A DNA stretch of 6,995 nucleotides, from contig JAESSX010000272.1 of NCBI GenBank assembly GCA_016763915.1, positions 1 through 6,995 of the forward strand. The letters run 5' to 3'. The position numbers and the translations under genes were made by a program. Below are positions 1 to 6,470 of the stretch, in pieces (position 1 is the first letter of the stretch; every line of letters begins with the position of its first letter). The notes beneath the pieces are model-generated. The model worked only from the letters and a program-made list of their open reading frames with translations, had not been told where the DNA came from and did not search any database. This DNA comes from Rhodospirillales bacterium (lineage in GTDB: Bacteria; Pseudomonadota; Alphaproteobacteria; Rhodospirillales_A; Casp-alpha2).

Positions 1-249
1 CCTCTTGCCGACATTCTTCATACGGCCGGCCAGGATTTCTTTTTTCGTGTTCGTGGCCCAAGGATTGCCGTTCCTGTCCAGTGTCAGGTTGGCCAAATTT
101 GACCCCGGCAGCTTGCCCCATTTCTTACCGCCCCATAGGTAGGGCGCGCGGTTGGTGCCGATGACCCAGGCGGTGCCGTTTGCACCGATGGCGATATCCA
201 ACGCCTTGCCCGGGGTTTTCCTCCACGAGACAACCGGCTTTTTCGGGCC
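1..249 (-). CDS. Tectonin-type beta-propeller segment, in frame behind the TAG of the 1003-aa gene; runs off the window
   Basis: Seen: after the TAG at 250-252 the same minus-strand frame stays open for 83 codons to the window edge. It encodes a tectonin-like pattern: a Trp (codon 9 after the stop), then PGKALDIAIGANGTAWVIG, then a second W..LPG, then LTLDRNGNPWATN. Alternating PG..DI..G..G..W units are typical of tectonin/TECPR beta-propeller blades, which bind carbohydrate or other ligands at the cell surface. About two blades are visible and the rest lies outside the window. No ATG or GTG precedes the first blade. The only in-frame start-like codons are a TTG at codon 17 and an ATG at codon 77, both inside the domain, so an independent start is unlikely. 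Inference: this is the C-terminal domain of the preceding gene, cut off by an amber codon. It would be made only by readthrough or if the stop is an error; otherwise it is a pseudogene piece. Confidence 0.6.
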
Positions 250-3200
250 CTACGGGCTCCTTTTTTTCCTAGCCGCCGCGCGGGCGGCGACCAGAACAGC
301 CAATTGGCTTTGACGCTTTTTATGGATGAAGCGCCGCATCTTCCTGCGTAGCGCTAACCTGCGCTTGCGTGCGGATTCCTTCCTGACCCGGCGGACGCGG
401 CTGTCAAGATCGATGCTTCGGCCCATGGAGAGCTTGGCGTCTTCCGCAATGGTCTTGATCCGGCCGTTGTCGACGACCGCCTTTCGCAGGATGGCATCAG
501 CTGCGGCTTGGCGTTTGAGGTAAAGGGCGTTCACTTTGTCGAGCAGGACGTGGGGGATGATCTTCAACTTCTTGCCCAATGAGACAACCGTCTTGGCGGC
601 GGCGCTGAAGGCGATGACCTCGAACTGCTTGGCGTTGAATTTCCAGTCGGTGAGCGAGAAACCGAAACGGTTTTTATAGCTCTTGCCCAGAAGCCGGAAG
701 TTCATATCCAGGACAACCGGTTTGCCGCGGTAGGCCTCCTTAAGGGATCCGCGAATGGAGCTTTTCTCCAACGCGAAAACATCGGGCTTGCCGACGGCTT
801 CGACACCCTTGGTCAACAGGCTGGCAAAAGCGCCGGCCCCCTTGACCGTTTGCTTGGCCACCTCAAGGACTCCCTTGGCGATTTCCTTGGCGGCGATCAG
901 GCCGGCGACGCGGGGGTCCAGATCAACCGGCAGGACTTCGATGCCCTTGCGGAGGGCATTGAGGGTCTTTTCCGCCGTAAACTTGGCGGCAATGACAGTG
1001 GCCTTCTTGCCTTCGGCCACGACAAGCTCGGCCCGGGGTGCGGTGTTTGTGACTTCACACGCCGCCCGCGCCGGGTAGTTCGGAATGGATTTTCTGCCAC
1101 TGCACTTCGATTTAATGGGGTGCCATTTATAGCAAACGCCCCATTTCTTTTTCTTGCAGCTGCCGCCGGACAACTTCCATTTATAACAGATACTGGTGTT
1201 TTGCCTGCAGCTTTTGATACGGCCCTTGAATACCTTGATGCGGCCATCGAGGTAATTGATGGAATTTACAAGTTTGGCGACCTCGGCTTCCGCGGCTTTC
1301 AGGCGCTTGGTGACACTTTGCTTTTCTTTCTTCACCTGGTTGCGCATTTTGGTGATTAGACCTGAAAGCTTATCGACTTCAGCTTGCGCCTTTTTCAGGT
1401 CCTTGATTGCCTTTTCGAAGCCCGACTTCAGACCGTTGTAGGCTTTCTTGACCGCCTTCGCGCCGCCGTCGCGGATAAACTTGCCGGGGTCGGACTGCAG
1501 CGAGGCCATGATCCGGTAGTCGGCCTTTGCCAAATCCTCGAACGAGTCCAGCCCCTTGATGCCGGCGAAGGCCTTGAAATTGAACTTGAACAGATCGCCG
1601 AAATCCTGCTTTGCTTTGATCGACGAACTGGTCATGAACATGGCCAAGTCCAGAGTGCTTTTCGACCCGAACAGGGACAGGGCTTCGGACGAAAACAGGA
1701 CCCTGGGCGTCGGAATGGTGCCGGCCTCACGATCGACGCGCAGCACGACCTCGACCTTGGCATTCGGGAATTTGATCGGCCCGGCCCTAAGTTTGGCCGT
1801 CTTGGCCCGGATTTCGATGCCTTCGCCGGCCTTGATAAAGGCCTTGTCGATGGTGGCGATATCCGTTCCCAGCAGGCGGAGCTTGCCGGACATATCGATG
1901 CCGGCGTCGCCGGAAGCCTCGAGCCTGAGCTCGATATTGGGACCTTGGCCCTTGGCGACACCGGCGATGGCGACATCGGGAATTGAATTTAAGGGAATCG
2001 TGACCTTGCCGCCGGCGGCCTTGGACATGGTGTTGAAGACGGAGACCATATCCCGGAGTGCCAGCGCGCCGACTTTGTCCGGGCCGTCGTTGATCTCAAA
2101 GCGGATGCTTTCCGGCAGCGGTATGCCGGAGCTGGCGGCTTGAATCTGGATCGACCCGCCCAAGCCCACGGCCTTCTGGCCCAACGACGTGGTGCCGTCC
2201 ATGCCGATGGACAGCTTGCCGGTGGTATCGACCTTGAAGGCCATTTCATAGTCTTCGATGGTCAGCCATTTGACGCCGAACGCCTGTTTCCAAGGCAGGC
2301 CCTTGAACAGCGTCATCGTGACGGCCATGGATGGTGGGCTGCCGGCCTCGGCTTCCAATGTGTTGGCGAGAACGACGTTCATTTTCTGCTTGCCGATGGA
2401 GAACATCGTCTCTCCCTCGAAGCCGACGGCGACCGAATCTTTCGTCAAATCCGCTTTGTAGGTGAACTGCACGTCGGCCGGAAGCTGAACTAAACCACCG
2501 ATCTTGGGCCGGAAGGTCGGCATCGCCGCCGTCAGGTGCAACGACGGTTGCGGGGGTTTTCCGGCCAACAGGGAATCCAGAATATTGGGTGATAACGAAC
2601 CCTTGAGCTGCAGTTTCGTCGACTTTCCGCCCAAGAACTTTATGGCATCGCTGAGGGGCTTTGAATCGGCCATGTCGAGCGCTCCGAACATGGAGACGCC
2701 CTGTTTCATTTCAAAGGTGAATTTTTTGTTTTCATAAAACCGTCCAAGGGTGGCCTTGGCGTTGGCCGGCAGGTCGGCGCTCTCGATTTCGAGGTCGGCG
2801 GCGGCGACCAGAAGCATCTGATCGTCGAACGTCATGACGTCGAACAGTTCAATCCCCTTGGCCTTGCCGAACAAATCCTTGAACTTGAATATCCGCTTCG
2901 GGCCGAAACCGATGAAAGTGTTCTTGATGTTGCCGCCGGCGGACGCAATGAAGGTCCAGTCCAGCTTGATGAACCTGACGTCGCCGGTGAGGACCTTGTT
3001 CTGAACCTTGATGTTGGACAGTTTCAGCTTTTTCAGCGCCCGCAACCCGGCCTTGCCGATAAAGGTCTTTAATTCATCCAGTTCGGCAATCGTTGCGTCG
3101 CCCTTTTTCGCCGCTTCCCGGAAGGTCAGGGCATGGGCGGGGGCGCCCAACAAAAAGGGCGTCACGAAGACACCCAGAATAATTAGTATGAAAAGCTTCT

Positions 3201-3261
3201 TGAAACCGGCGCTCGGCAGCCTGGTTTTCAAAATACGGTTTTTTGAATCTGAAGGATACAT
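250..3261 (-). CDS. Large Sec-exported protein of unknown family with coiled coil and six-cysteine block
   Basis: 1003 residues; I do not recognise the family. A classic signal peptide is visible: basic n-region, hydrophobic core LFILIILGVF at about 23-32, and a cleavage site after AHA (residue 44). Residues 45-600 look beta-rich, with alternating hydrophobic strands and many Gly/Lys, and no known catalytic motif. Residues about 605-680 form a Lys/Glu-rich coiled coil. All six cysteines sit at 685, 692, 702, 710, 720 and 735, including two CYKW motifs, which suggests a disulfide-linked knob. Residues 750-830 are helical and Ala/Lys-rich. Residues 950-1003 are very Arg/Lys-rich. The start is the ATG at 3259-3261, preceded by a modest AGGGA about 9 nt upstream. 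The TAG stop is followed in frame by a tectonin propeller segment, so the full-length ancestral protein was probably longer. It is likely periplasmic, outer-membrane associated or secreted. The open frame and signal peptide make the gene call secure; its function is unknown. Confidence 0.9.
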   Translation of the reverse strand: MYPSDSKNRILKTRLPSAGFKKLFILIILGVFVTPFLLGAPAHALTFREAAKKGDATIAELDELKTFIGKAGLRALKKLKLSNIKVQNKVLTGDVRFIKLDWTFIASAGGNIKNTFIGFGPKRIFKFKDLFGKAKGIELFDVMTFDDQMLLVAAADLEIESADLPANAKATLGRFYENKKFTFEMKQGVSMFGALDMADSKPLSDAIKFLGGKSTKLQLKGSLSPNILDSLLAGKPPQPSLHLTAAMPTFRPKIGGLVQLPADVQFTYKADLTKDSVAVGFEGETMFSIGKQKMNVVLANTLEAEAGSPPSMAVTMTLFKGLPWKQAFGVKWLTIEDYEMAFKVDTTGKLSIGMDGTTSLGQKAVGLGGSIQIQAASSGIPLPESIRFEINDGPDKVGALALRDMVSVFNTMSKAAGGKVTIPLNSIPDVAIAGVAKGQGPNIELRLEASGDAGIDMSGKLRLLGTDIATIDKAFIKAGEGIEIRAKTAKLRAGPIKFPNAKVEVVLRVDREAGTIPTPRVLFSSEALSLFGSKSTLDLAMFMTSSSIKAKQDFGDLFKFNFKAFAGIKGLDSFEDLAKADYRIMASLQSDPGKFIRDGGAKAVKKAYNGLKSGFEKAIKDLKKAQAEVDKLSGLITKMRNQVKKEKQSVTKRLKAAEAEVAKLVNSINYLDGRIKVFKGRIKSCRQNTSICYKWKLSGGSCKKKKWGVCYKWHPIKSKCSGRKSIPNYPARAACEVTNTAPRAELVVAEGKKATVIAAKFTAEKTLNALRKGIEVLPVDLDPRVAGLIAAKEIAKGVLEVAKQTVKGAGAFASLLTKGVEAVGKPDVFALEKSSIRGSLKEAYRGKPVVLDMNFRLLGKSYKNRFGFSLTDWKFNAKQFEVIAFSAAAKTVVSLGKKLKIIPHVLLDKVNALYLKRQAAADAILRKAVVDNGRIKTIAEDAKLSMGRSIDLDSRVRRVRKESARKRRLALRRKMRRFIHKKRQSQLAVLVAARAAARKKRSP

Positions 3262-3289
3262 GGTGTAGTTTCCCTGTTCTCGCGTAAAT

Positions 3290-3317
3290 AGACTATTAAT
3301 TAATAACTCACTGTTAA
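3290..3317 (-). promoter_or_regulatory. Candidate sigma70-like promoter for the 1003-aa gene, overlapping an AT palindrome
   Basis: Upstream of the large exported gene the minus strand carries TTAACA (3317-3312, one mismatch to TTGACA), a 16-nt spacer and a weak TAGTCT (3295-3290). The spacer contains the perfect 12-bp palindrome TATTAATTAATA (3294-3305). The AT-rich patch stands out from GC-rich surroundings and lies about 30-55 nt before the ATG. The -10 match is poor, so this is only a candidate. The rest of the 3262-3429 gap holds one imperfect hairpin and no gene. Confidence 0.3.
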
Positions 3318-3429
3318 GTTGTACTCACGGGTCAAAGCCGCACCGGCCCTTTTTTCGCCGCCCACTCAGGGACGGCGATACAGGCTCATATAATCAGGTG
3401 GAAATTTTTAGATTGACGGCTTCAGCCGA

Positions 3430-3651
3430 TCATCCCCCTTGGGCAGCCATCGCCTTTTCCATGGCGGCCTCGATTTTGCCTTGTCCGCAAAGCTTGACCG
3501 CATCTGCGGGCGGTTTGTCATCGGTCAGATCCTTGATGGCTTCGAGGCAGAGGTCCTTTTCGTCTTCACTGACTTTTTGCGCCATCGCCGACGTCGTGGC
3601 AAAGCCGACGGCAAGACATAGGGCCAAACCAAAAATCATATTTTTATACAT
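3430..3651 (-). CDS. Small periplasmic protein with signal peptide and two cysteines
   Basis: 73 residues from the start chosen here; I do not recognise the family. The N-terminus MYKNMIFGLALCLAVGFATT with a cleavage site after AMA is a clear Sec signal peptide, leaving a mature part of about 49 residues beginning QKVSEDEKD. The mature part is acidic, predicted helical, and has two cysteines 20 residues apart (C-X19-C) that could form one disulfide between two short helices. An ATG two codons earlier (3655-3657) directly abuts AGGAG, so it has no spacer; the ATG at 3649-3651 sits 6 nt after it and is the better start. The stop is TGA. The gene lies 168 nt upstream of the large exported gene on the same strand. 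Both products are exported, so a shared compartment is plausible, but an operon is not shown because the next gene has its own AT-rich upstream region. Confidence 0.75.
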   Translation of the reverse strand: MYKNMIFGLALCLAVGFATTSAMAQKVSEDEKDLCLEAIKDLTDDKPPADAVKLCGQGKIEAAMEKAMAAQGG

Positions 3652-3657
3652 TTCCAT

Positions 3658-3662
3658 CTCCT
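3658..3662 (-). promoter_or_regulatory. Shine-Dalgarno AGGAG that decides the start of the small periplasmic protein
   Basis: AGGAG is followed by ATGGAA and then ATG. It touches the first ATG and is 6 nt from the second, which supports initiation at 3651 rather than 3657. Confidence 0.6.
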
Positions 3663-4040
3663 GGTTATGGAACGCGGAAGCGCTCGCCTGTTTAATTTTT
3701 TTTCAGGGCCGTACGGCGGCACGACCGATGTGGACAACCGGATACTTTGATGAAGGAGCAACCCGGGTCCGGGGTTTCTTCGGGCAGACGGTCGAAGCCT
3801 GATGAACCGTCGGCTCCGCCGTTGGTGGCTTGCCCCGCCGCGAAAACTCCAATTCCAAAGAACAAGCCGCCATTATCATGTTCCCGTCATATTCGTAATA
3901 TTCCTAGGTGACCGTCGTATTAGTATATATTCCTTATTGCCGGTGGAGGAGTCAAGCCCCTCTGAAAAGACAGCTTTTCCAGGGCGATCCGGGTCATGCA
4001 ATTTCTTCGGAAGCGTGGCGGATGCGCTGGAATACGCCCG
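3663..4040. other. Intergenic stretch with no convincing gene
   Basis: This stretch separates the small periplasmic gene from the decayed solute-binding gene. It contains an 8-nt T run (3696-3703) next to the perfect 10-bp palindrome GCCGTACGGC (3708-3717), and a 6-bp inverted repeat GACGGT/ACCGTC near 3786-3811. It also holds the AT-rich direct-repeat island at 3884-3933 and a short inverted repeat GAAAAG/CTTTTC near 3963-3978. A 58-codon minus-strand frame (3703-3879) starts just downstream of the direct repeats. It has no good ribosome binding site and an unprotein-like composition, so I do not call it a gene. No T-tract follows a hairpin in either direction, so I see no standard terminator. 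Confidence 0.5.
3884..3933. repeat. Pair of 21/22-bp near-identical direct repeats in an AT-rich island
   Basis: The two copies are 3884-3904 and 3912-3933, separated by 7 bp (28-bp period). Both begin CCGTC and end ATATTCC; the interior differs at two substitutions and one inserted base. The first copy also contains an inverted repeat ATATT-CGT-AATAT. The island is clearly more AT-rich than its surroundings. Tandem copies with a near-integral helical spacing suggest a regulator-binding site or the control region of a lost gene. The regulator is unknown. Confidence 0.6.
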
Positions 4041-4190
4041 CTATTGAGGAGCCTTAAGCCCGTGTTCCCGGTAGATCGCCTGGGCGTCGGCGGAGACCAT
4101 GAAATCACAGAACGCCTGGCCCCAGCCGCCGCCGTCGCCCGGGGCACTGGCATTGGCACATGGTGGCGGAACGCCTGTAGCCAATGTCAT
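4041..4190 (-). pseudogene. C-terminal remnant of a periplasmic solute-binding protein (PBP2, possibly ModA-like)
   Basis: The minus-strand frame ending in TAG at 4041-4043 encodes AFCDFMVSADAQAIY followed by REHGLKAP at its end. This matches the usual C-terminus of type 2 periplasmic binding proteins such as molybdate- or phosphate-type receptors (pattern AF.dF..S.eaQ.i...G...P). Only about 32 residues (4041-4136) look homologous. The listed start is the first in-frame ATG (4188-4190), which would give 49 residues with a proline- and cysteine-containing start lacking a signal peptide. The frame stays open further upstream into the end of the TPR gene, but those residues do not look like a binding protein. 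Inference: a binding-protein gene was truncated or shifted out of frame by deletion, and only its tail remains. No transporter permease or ATPase gene is present nearby. Confidence 0.4.
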
Positions 4191-4350
4191 CACCGCCCCG
4201 CGCCGCGAAGTTCTCCTGACGCAGGCGACGAGATCAAACGGCCCGCACTCGTGGGCAGGTTGCCCTGGAGCGGGGTCCTGATCCCGTCCCCGGCGATCGT
4301 CCGGTGTTCGGGGAAGTGGATGGCGGCCTCGGTTCCCTGGCCGGGCTCGC

Positions 4351-6111
4351 TCAATCGATATCGAGAACGTCGAAGGCGATGGAGATGCGCACCTCGTCGG
4401 ATTCGAACGGCACGGTGCGGTGATAGAAATAGGACGGAAACAACACCATCAGCCCTTCCTCGGGCCGGACCAGCCTGACTTCGGGCTCGGTGGGGCTGTG
4501 GAAATCCTCGGGCGCGCGGCCGAATTCGATCCAGCCGCCGTGGCCGGGGTCGTCGGCGCGGATCACGGCGGGGATTTTCGGGTAATAGACGCCGGACAGC
4601 CACGCCGAGGGATGGATATGGGCCAGTTGATGGCCTTGCCTGTCCATGGCCACGCCCCATACGCTTAAGCCCAGACGCTCGGGTCTTTTCGCCAGCCACG
4701 GGTGGGCCGGGTCGGACGGGACCGCCCCCCGGTAATCGTCCACCATCGCCATGATCAATGTTTCCAGCGCCGCCACCGGGCCTTTCGGTTCGACCAGCAA
4801 CTCGCCCGAATGACGCCCGGAACGGGTCGCGTGGGACGCCGGCTGGGCGGTCAGCGACGGGTGGCCCAGCACGTGTTCGCCGAGCGCCCGGTTGAAGTGC
4901 GCCATGTCGGCGAACCCGTCCGGCGCGGGCGGCCGTACCAGGCGCAGCAGGCGGTCGAAATCATAGAGTTCCCGGACCGCGCCCCGGTCGCTGGCCACGC
5001 CCCGGTCGCTGACCGCGCCCCGGTCGCTGAGCGCGGACCGTTCTTCCAGCGCAATGGCCTTGTAGGCCAGGATCTGGATATTGCCGGGATGATCGGCCAG
5101 GTAGGCGTCGCACAATTCGATGGCGGCCTGCGGGTTTCCCTGCTGCAGGTACAGGTCGCCCAGGTTGACCTGCACCTTATCGTAATCGGGGGCCATGCGG
5201 ATGGCCTCGGCGTAGGCCTCGGCGGCGTCCTCCAGGCGGCCCATTTCCTTATACGCATAGCCGATGTTGACCTGCGCCCCGGCGTGGCCGGGCTCATTTT
5301 CCAGGGCGCGCGCGTAACTGGCGATGGCGGCCTCCGGGTCGCCCGTTTCCTGAAGCGCGATGCCCAGGTTGTAATGGGCCTCGGCGAACCCGGGGTTTAC
5401 GCCGACGGCCTTTCGATAGGCGTGGATGGCGTCGACCGGGCGGCCCAGTTCCATGTCCACGGCGCCCGCGTTGTTGAGCGCCTCGGCATGGCCGGGATCG
5501 ATCCCGAGGGCGCGTTTGTAGGCGGCCCGGGCCTCGTCCAGGCGACCCAGCGCCTTGAGCACGTTGCCGAGATGAAAATGCGCCGGGGCCGCCGCCGCAT
5601 TCAGCGCAATGCAGCGCCGGTAGGACGCCTCGGCCTCGATAAACCGGCCCTGGGCCTCCAGCACGATGCCTAAGTTGAATTCGGCGTCCCGGTAGCCGGG
5701 GCTGGCGTCCACGGCCCGGCGGTAGGCGGCTTCGGCGGCGCCCGCCTCGCCCAACGCCTTCAGCACGTTGCCCAGATTGTTGTGCGCGTCGGCGAAATCG
5801 GGGCGAAAGGCGATGGCGGTTTCCAGCAGGGAGCGAGCTTCCCGGCCGTCGCCGTTCTGGAACGCGGCGACCCCGGCCAGGTTGAGCGCTTCGGTCTCGC
5901 CCGGATCGCGCGACAGCACCTGCCCGCAAAGGCGCCAGGCCTCTTGCGGGCGGCCAGATTGCAACGCGGCCGCCGCCAGGCCCAGGGTTTCATTGATAGG
6001 CGGGGCCCCGGCGGGGACGGCGGATGGTGCGCCGGGGCGGCAGGGCTTAATTTTTTTGCCGCTCTTTTTCGCCGCCGATTTGCGCCGCGCGGCTTTTTTC
6101 TGTTTCTTCAT
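4351..6111 (-). CDS. TPR-repeat protein with C-terminal putative 2OG-Fe(II) oxygenase domain
   Basis: 586 residues. The N-terminus (1-25) is Lys/Arg-rich with no signal peptide, so the protein is probably cytosolic. Residues about 41-345 carry roughly nine consecutive 34-residue TPRs with the typical A..NLG......G...EA...Y..A....P pattern, a protein-protein interaction scaffold. A short low-complexity linker with three SDRG units (361-378) follows. Residues about 475-586 match the putative 2OG-Fe(II) oxygenase family often fused to TPRs (Pfam 2OG-FeII_Oxy_5). It shows HIHPSAWLSGVYY (498-510) with candidate iron-ligand histidines, GWIEFG, then LVRPEEGLMVLFPSYFYHR with distal ligand His564, and Arg575 in RISIAFD as candidate 2-oxoglutarate binder. 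I cannot assign the acidic iron ligand with certainty. The presumed reaction is hydroxylation of a protein or small molecule using 2-oxoglutarate and O2; the substrate is unknown. The start ATG has AGGGG 5 nt upstream and overlaps the previous gene's stop (ATGA), so the two are translationally coupled. Confidence 0.93.
   Translation of the reverse strand: MKKQKKAARRKSAAKKSGKKIKPCRPGAPSAVPAGAPPINETLGLAAAALQSGRPQEAWRLCGQVLSRDPGETEALNLAGVAAFQNGDGREARSLLETAIAFRPDFADAHNNLGNVLKALGEAGAAEAAYRRAVDASPGYRDAEFNLGIVLEAQGRFIEAEASYRRCIALNAAAAPAHFHLGNVLKALGRLDEARAAYKRALGIDPGHAEALNNAGAVDMELGRPVDAIHAYRKAVGVNPGFAEAHYNLGIALQETGDPEAAIASYARALENEPGHAGAQVNIGYAYKEMGRLEDAAEAYAEAIRMAPDYDKVQVNLGDLYLQQGNPQAAIELCDAYLADHPGNIQILAYKAIALEERSALSDRGAVSDRGVASDRGAVRELYDFDRLLRLVRPPAPDGFADMAHFNRALGEHVLGHPSLTAQPASHATRSGRHSGELLVEPKGPVAALETLIMAMVDDYRGAVPSDPAHPWLAKRPERLGLSVWGVAMDRQGHQLAHIHPSAWLSGVYYPKIPAVIRADDPGHGGWIEFGRAPEDFHSPTEPEVRLVRPEEGLMVLFPSYFYHRTVPFESDEVRISIAFDVLDID
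4978..5031. repeat. Three tandem copies of an 18-bp unit inside the TPR-oxygenase gene
   Basis: Three consecutive 18-bp units (consensus CGCGCCCCGGTCGCTGAC on the plus strand, one to three differences between copies) lie in frame. They encode SDRGAV-like hexapeptides at residues 361-378, exactly at the junction between the TPR array and the oxygenase part. The length is a multiple of three, so copy-number change would keep the frame and alter linker length. Confidence 0.85.
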
Positions 6112-6422
6112 GGCCGCCCCTGAACCGGTTTCGCCTTTTCCTCCGGCCCTGGAATCCGGAACGGCGGCGGGATTGATGGGGAGGTGGGGGTTTTTGTTTC
6201 CTCCAGCCCGATGGCCTTTCGGAAGCTTTGCAACAAATCGTCGACACTGCCGCGTTCATCCTTCGGCGCGAACGCGAATATCAGGATCCACACCGCCAGC
6301 GTCAGATACGCCACCACCTTGGCCGCAAACGCCATCCGGGGCCGCAAATTTTCAGCCAGCCAAACGCCTAAGGGGTTTTGCGGGTCTTTCATACGGCGGC
6401 GAAAGACGATGGCGGCGACCAT
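6108..6422 (-). CDS. Small inner-membrane protein of unknown function, coupled to the TPR-oxygenase gene
   Basis: 104 residues from the first ATG; I do not recognise the family. One clear membrane segment is visible at about 32-52 (AFAAKVVAYLTLAVWILIFAFA). Before it comes a basic stretch (FRRRMKDPQNPLGVWLAENLRPR) and after it a charged then proline-rich tail (about 53-104) ending in a TGA that overlaps the next ATG by 4 nt (ATGA). The annotated ATG has no Shine-Dalgarno. The same frame extends upstream for 16 more codons before a TAG, and these are strongly hydrophobic (FFVLVASTLIIAA). The true protein probably has two membrane segments joined by a short basic cytoplasmic loop. That extension lacks ATG, GTG or TTG, so the 5' end is uncertain: a rare start codon, or a frameshift at the six-T run 6456-6461. 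Strong overlap with the oxygenase gene suggests a joint role. Confidence 0.7.
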   Translation of the reverse strand: MVAAIVFRRRMKDPQNPLGVWLAENLRPRMAFAAKVVAYLTLAVWILIFAFAPKDERGSVDDLLQSFRKAIGLEETKTPTSPSIPPPFRIPGPEEKAKPVQGRP

Positions 6423-6465
6423 CGCGGCGATGATCAGGGTGGAAGCAACCAGGACAAAAAACGCA

Positions 6466-6470
6466 CTCCT
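6466..6470 (-). promoter_or_regulatory. Orphan Shine-Dalgarno AGGAG upstream of the membrane-protein gene
   Basis: A perfect AGGAG lies 43 nt before the first ATG of the 104-aa protein and just before the hydrophobic in-frame extension. No ATG or GTG in the right frame follows at normal distance. A TTG 8 nt downstream opens a different frame of only seven codons. Its position suggests that real initiation is upstream of 6422. Confidence 0.4.

Noticed and set aside
3356..3377. Hairpin CGCCGCCC/GGGACGGCG with a neighbouring six-T run, as a terminator
   Set aside because: The T run lies before the hairpin on the plus strand and appears as A's after it on the minus strand, so it is not a rho-independent terminator in either direction.
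3398..3802. 134-codon plus-strand open frame
   Set aside because: It mostly mirrors the small periplasmic gene on the other strand, which has a signal peptide and a good ribosome binding site; the plus frame has neither.
3703..3879. 58-codon minus-strand frame starting just after the AT-rich repeats
   Set aside because: No good ribosome binding site, Pro/Arg/Ser-rich composition and no recognisable motif; kept only as a point to test in the findings.
3884..3933. Pho box reading of the repeats (CCGTCAT resembles CTGTCAT)
   Set aside because: Pho boxes use an 11-bp period; the repeat period here is 28 bp and no second close half-site is present.
3996..4478. 160-codon plus-strand open frame across the decayed region
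   Set aside because: Arg/Pro-rich, unprotein-like composition, no ribosome binding site, and it runs antisense into the oxygenase gene end.
4702..5673. 323-codon plus-strand open frame
   Set aside because: It is antisense to the TPR array; the repetitive GC-rich codons of the TPR gene keep the opposite frame open, and its translation has no domain logic.
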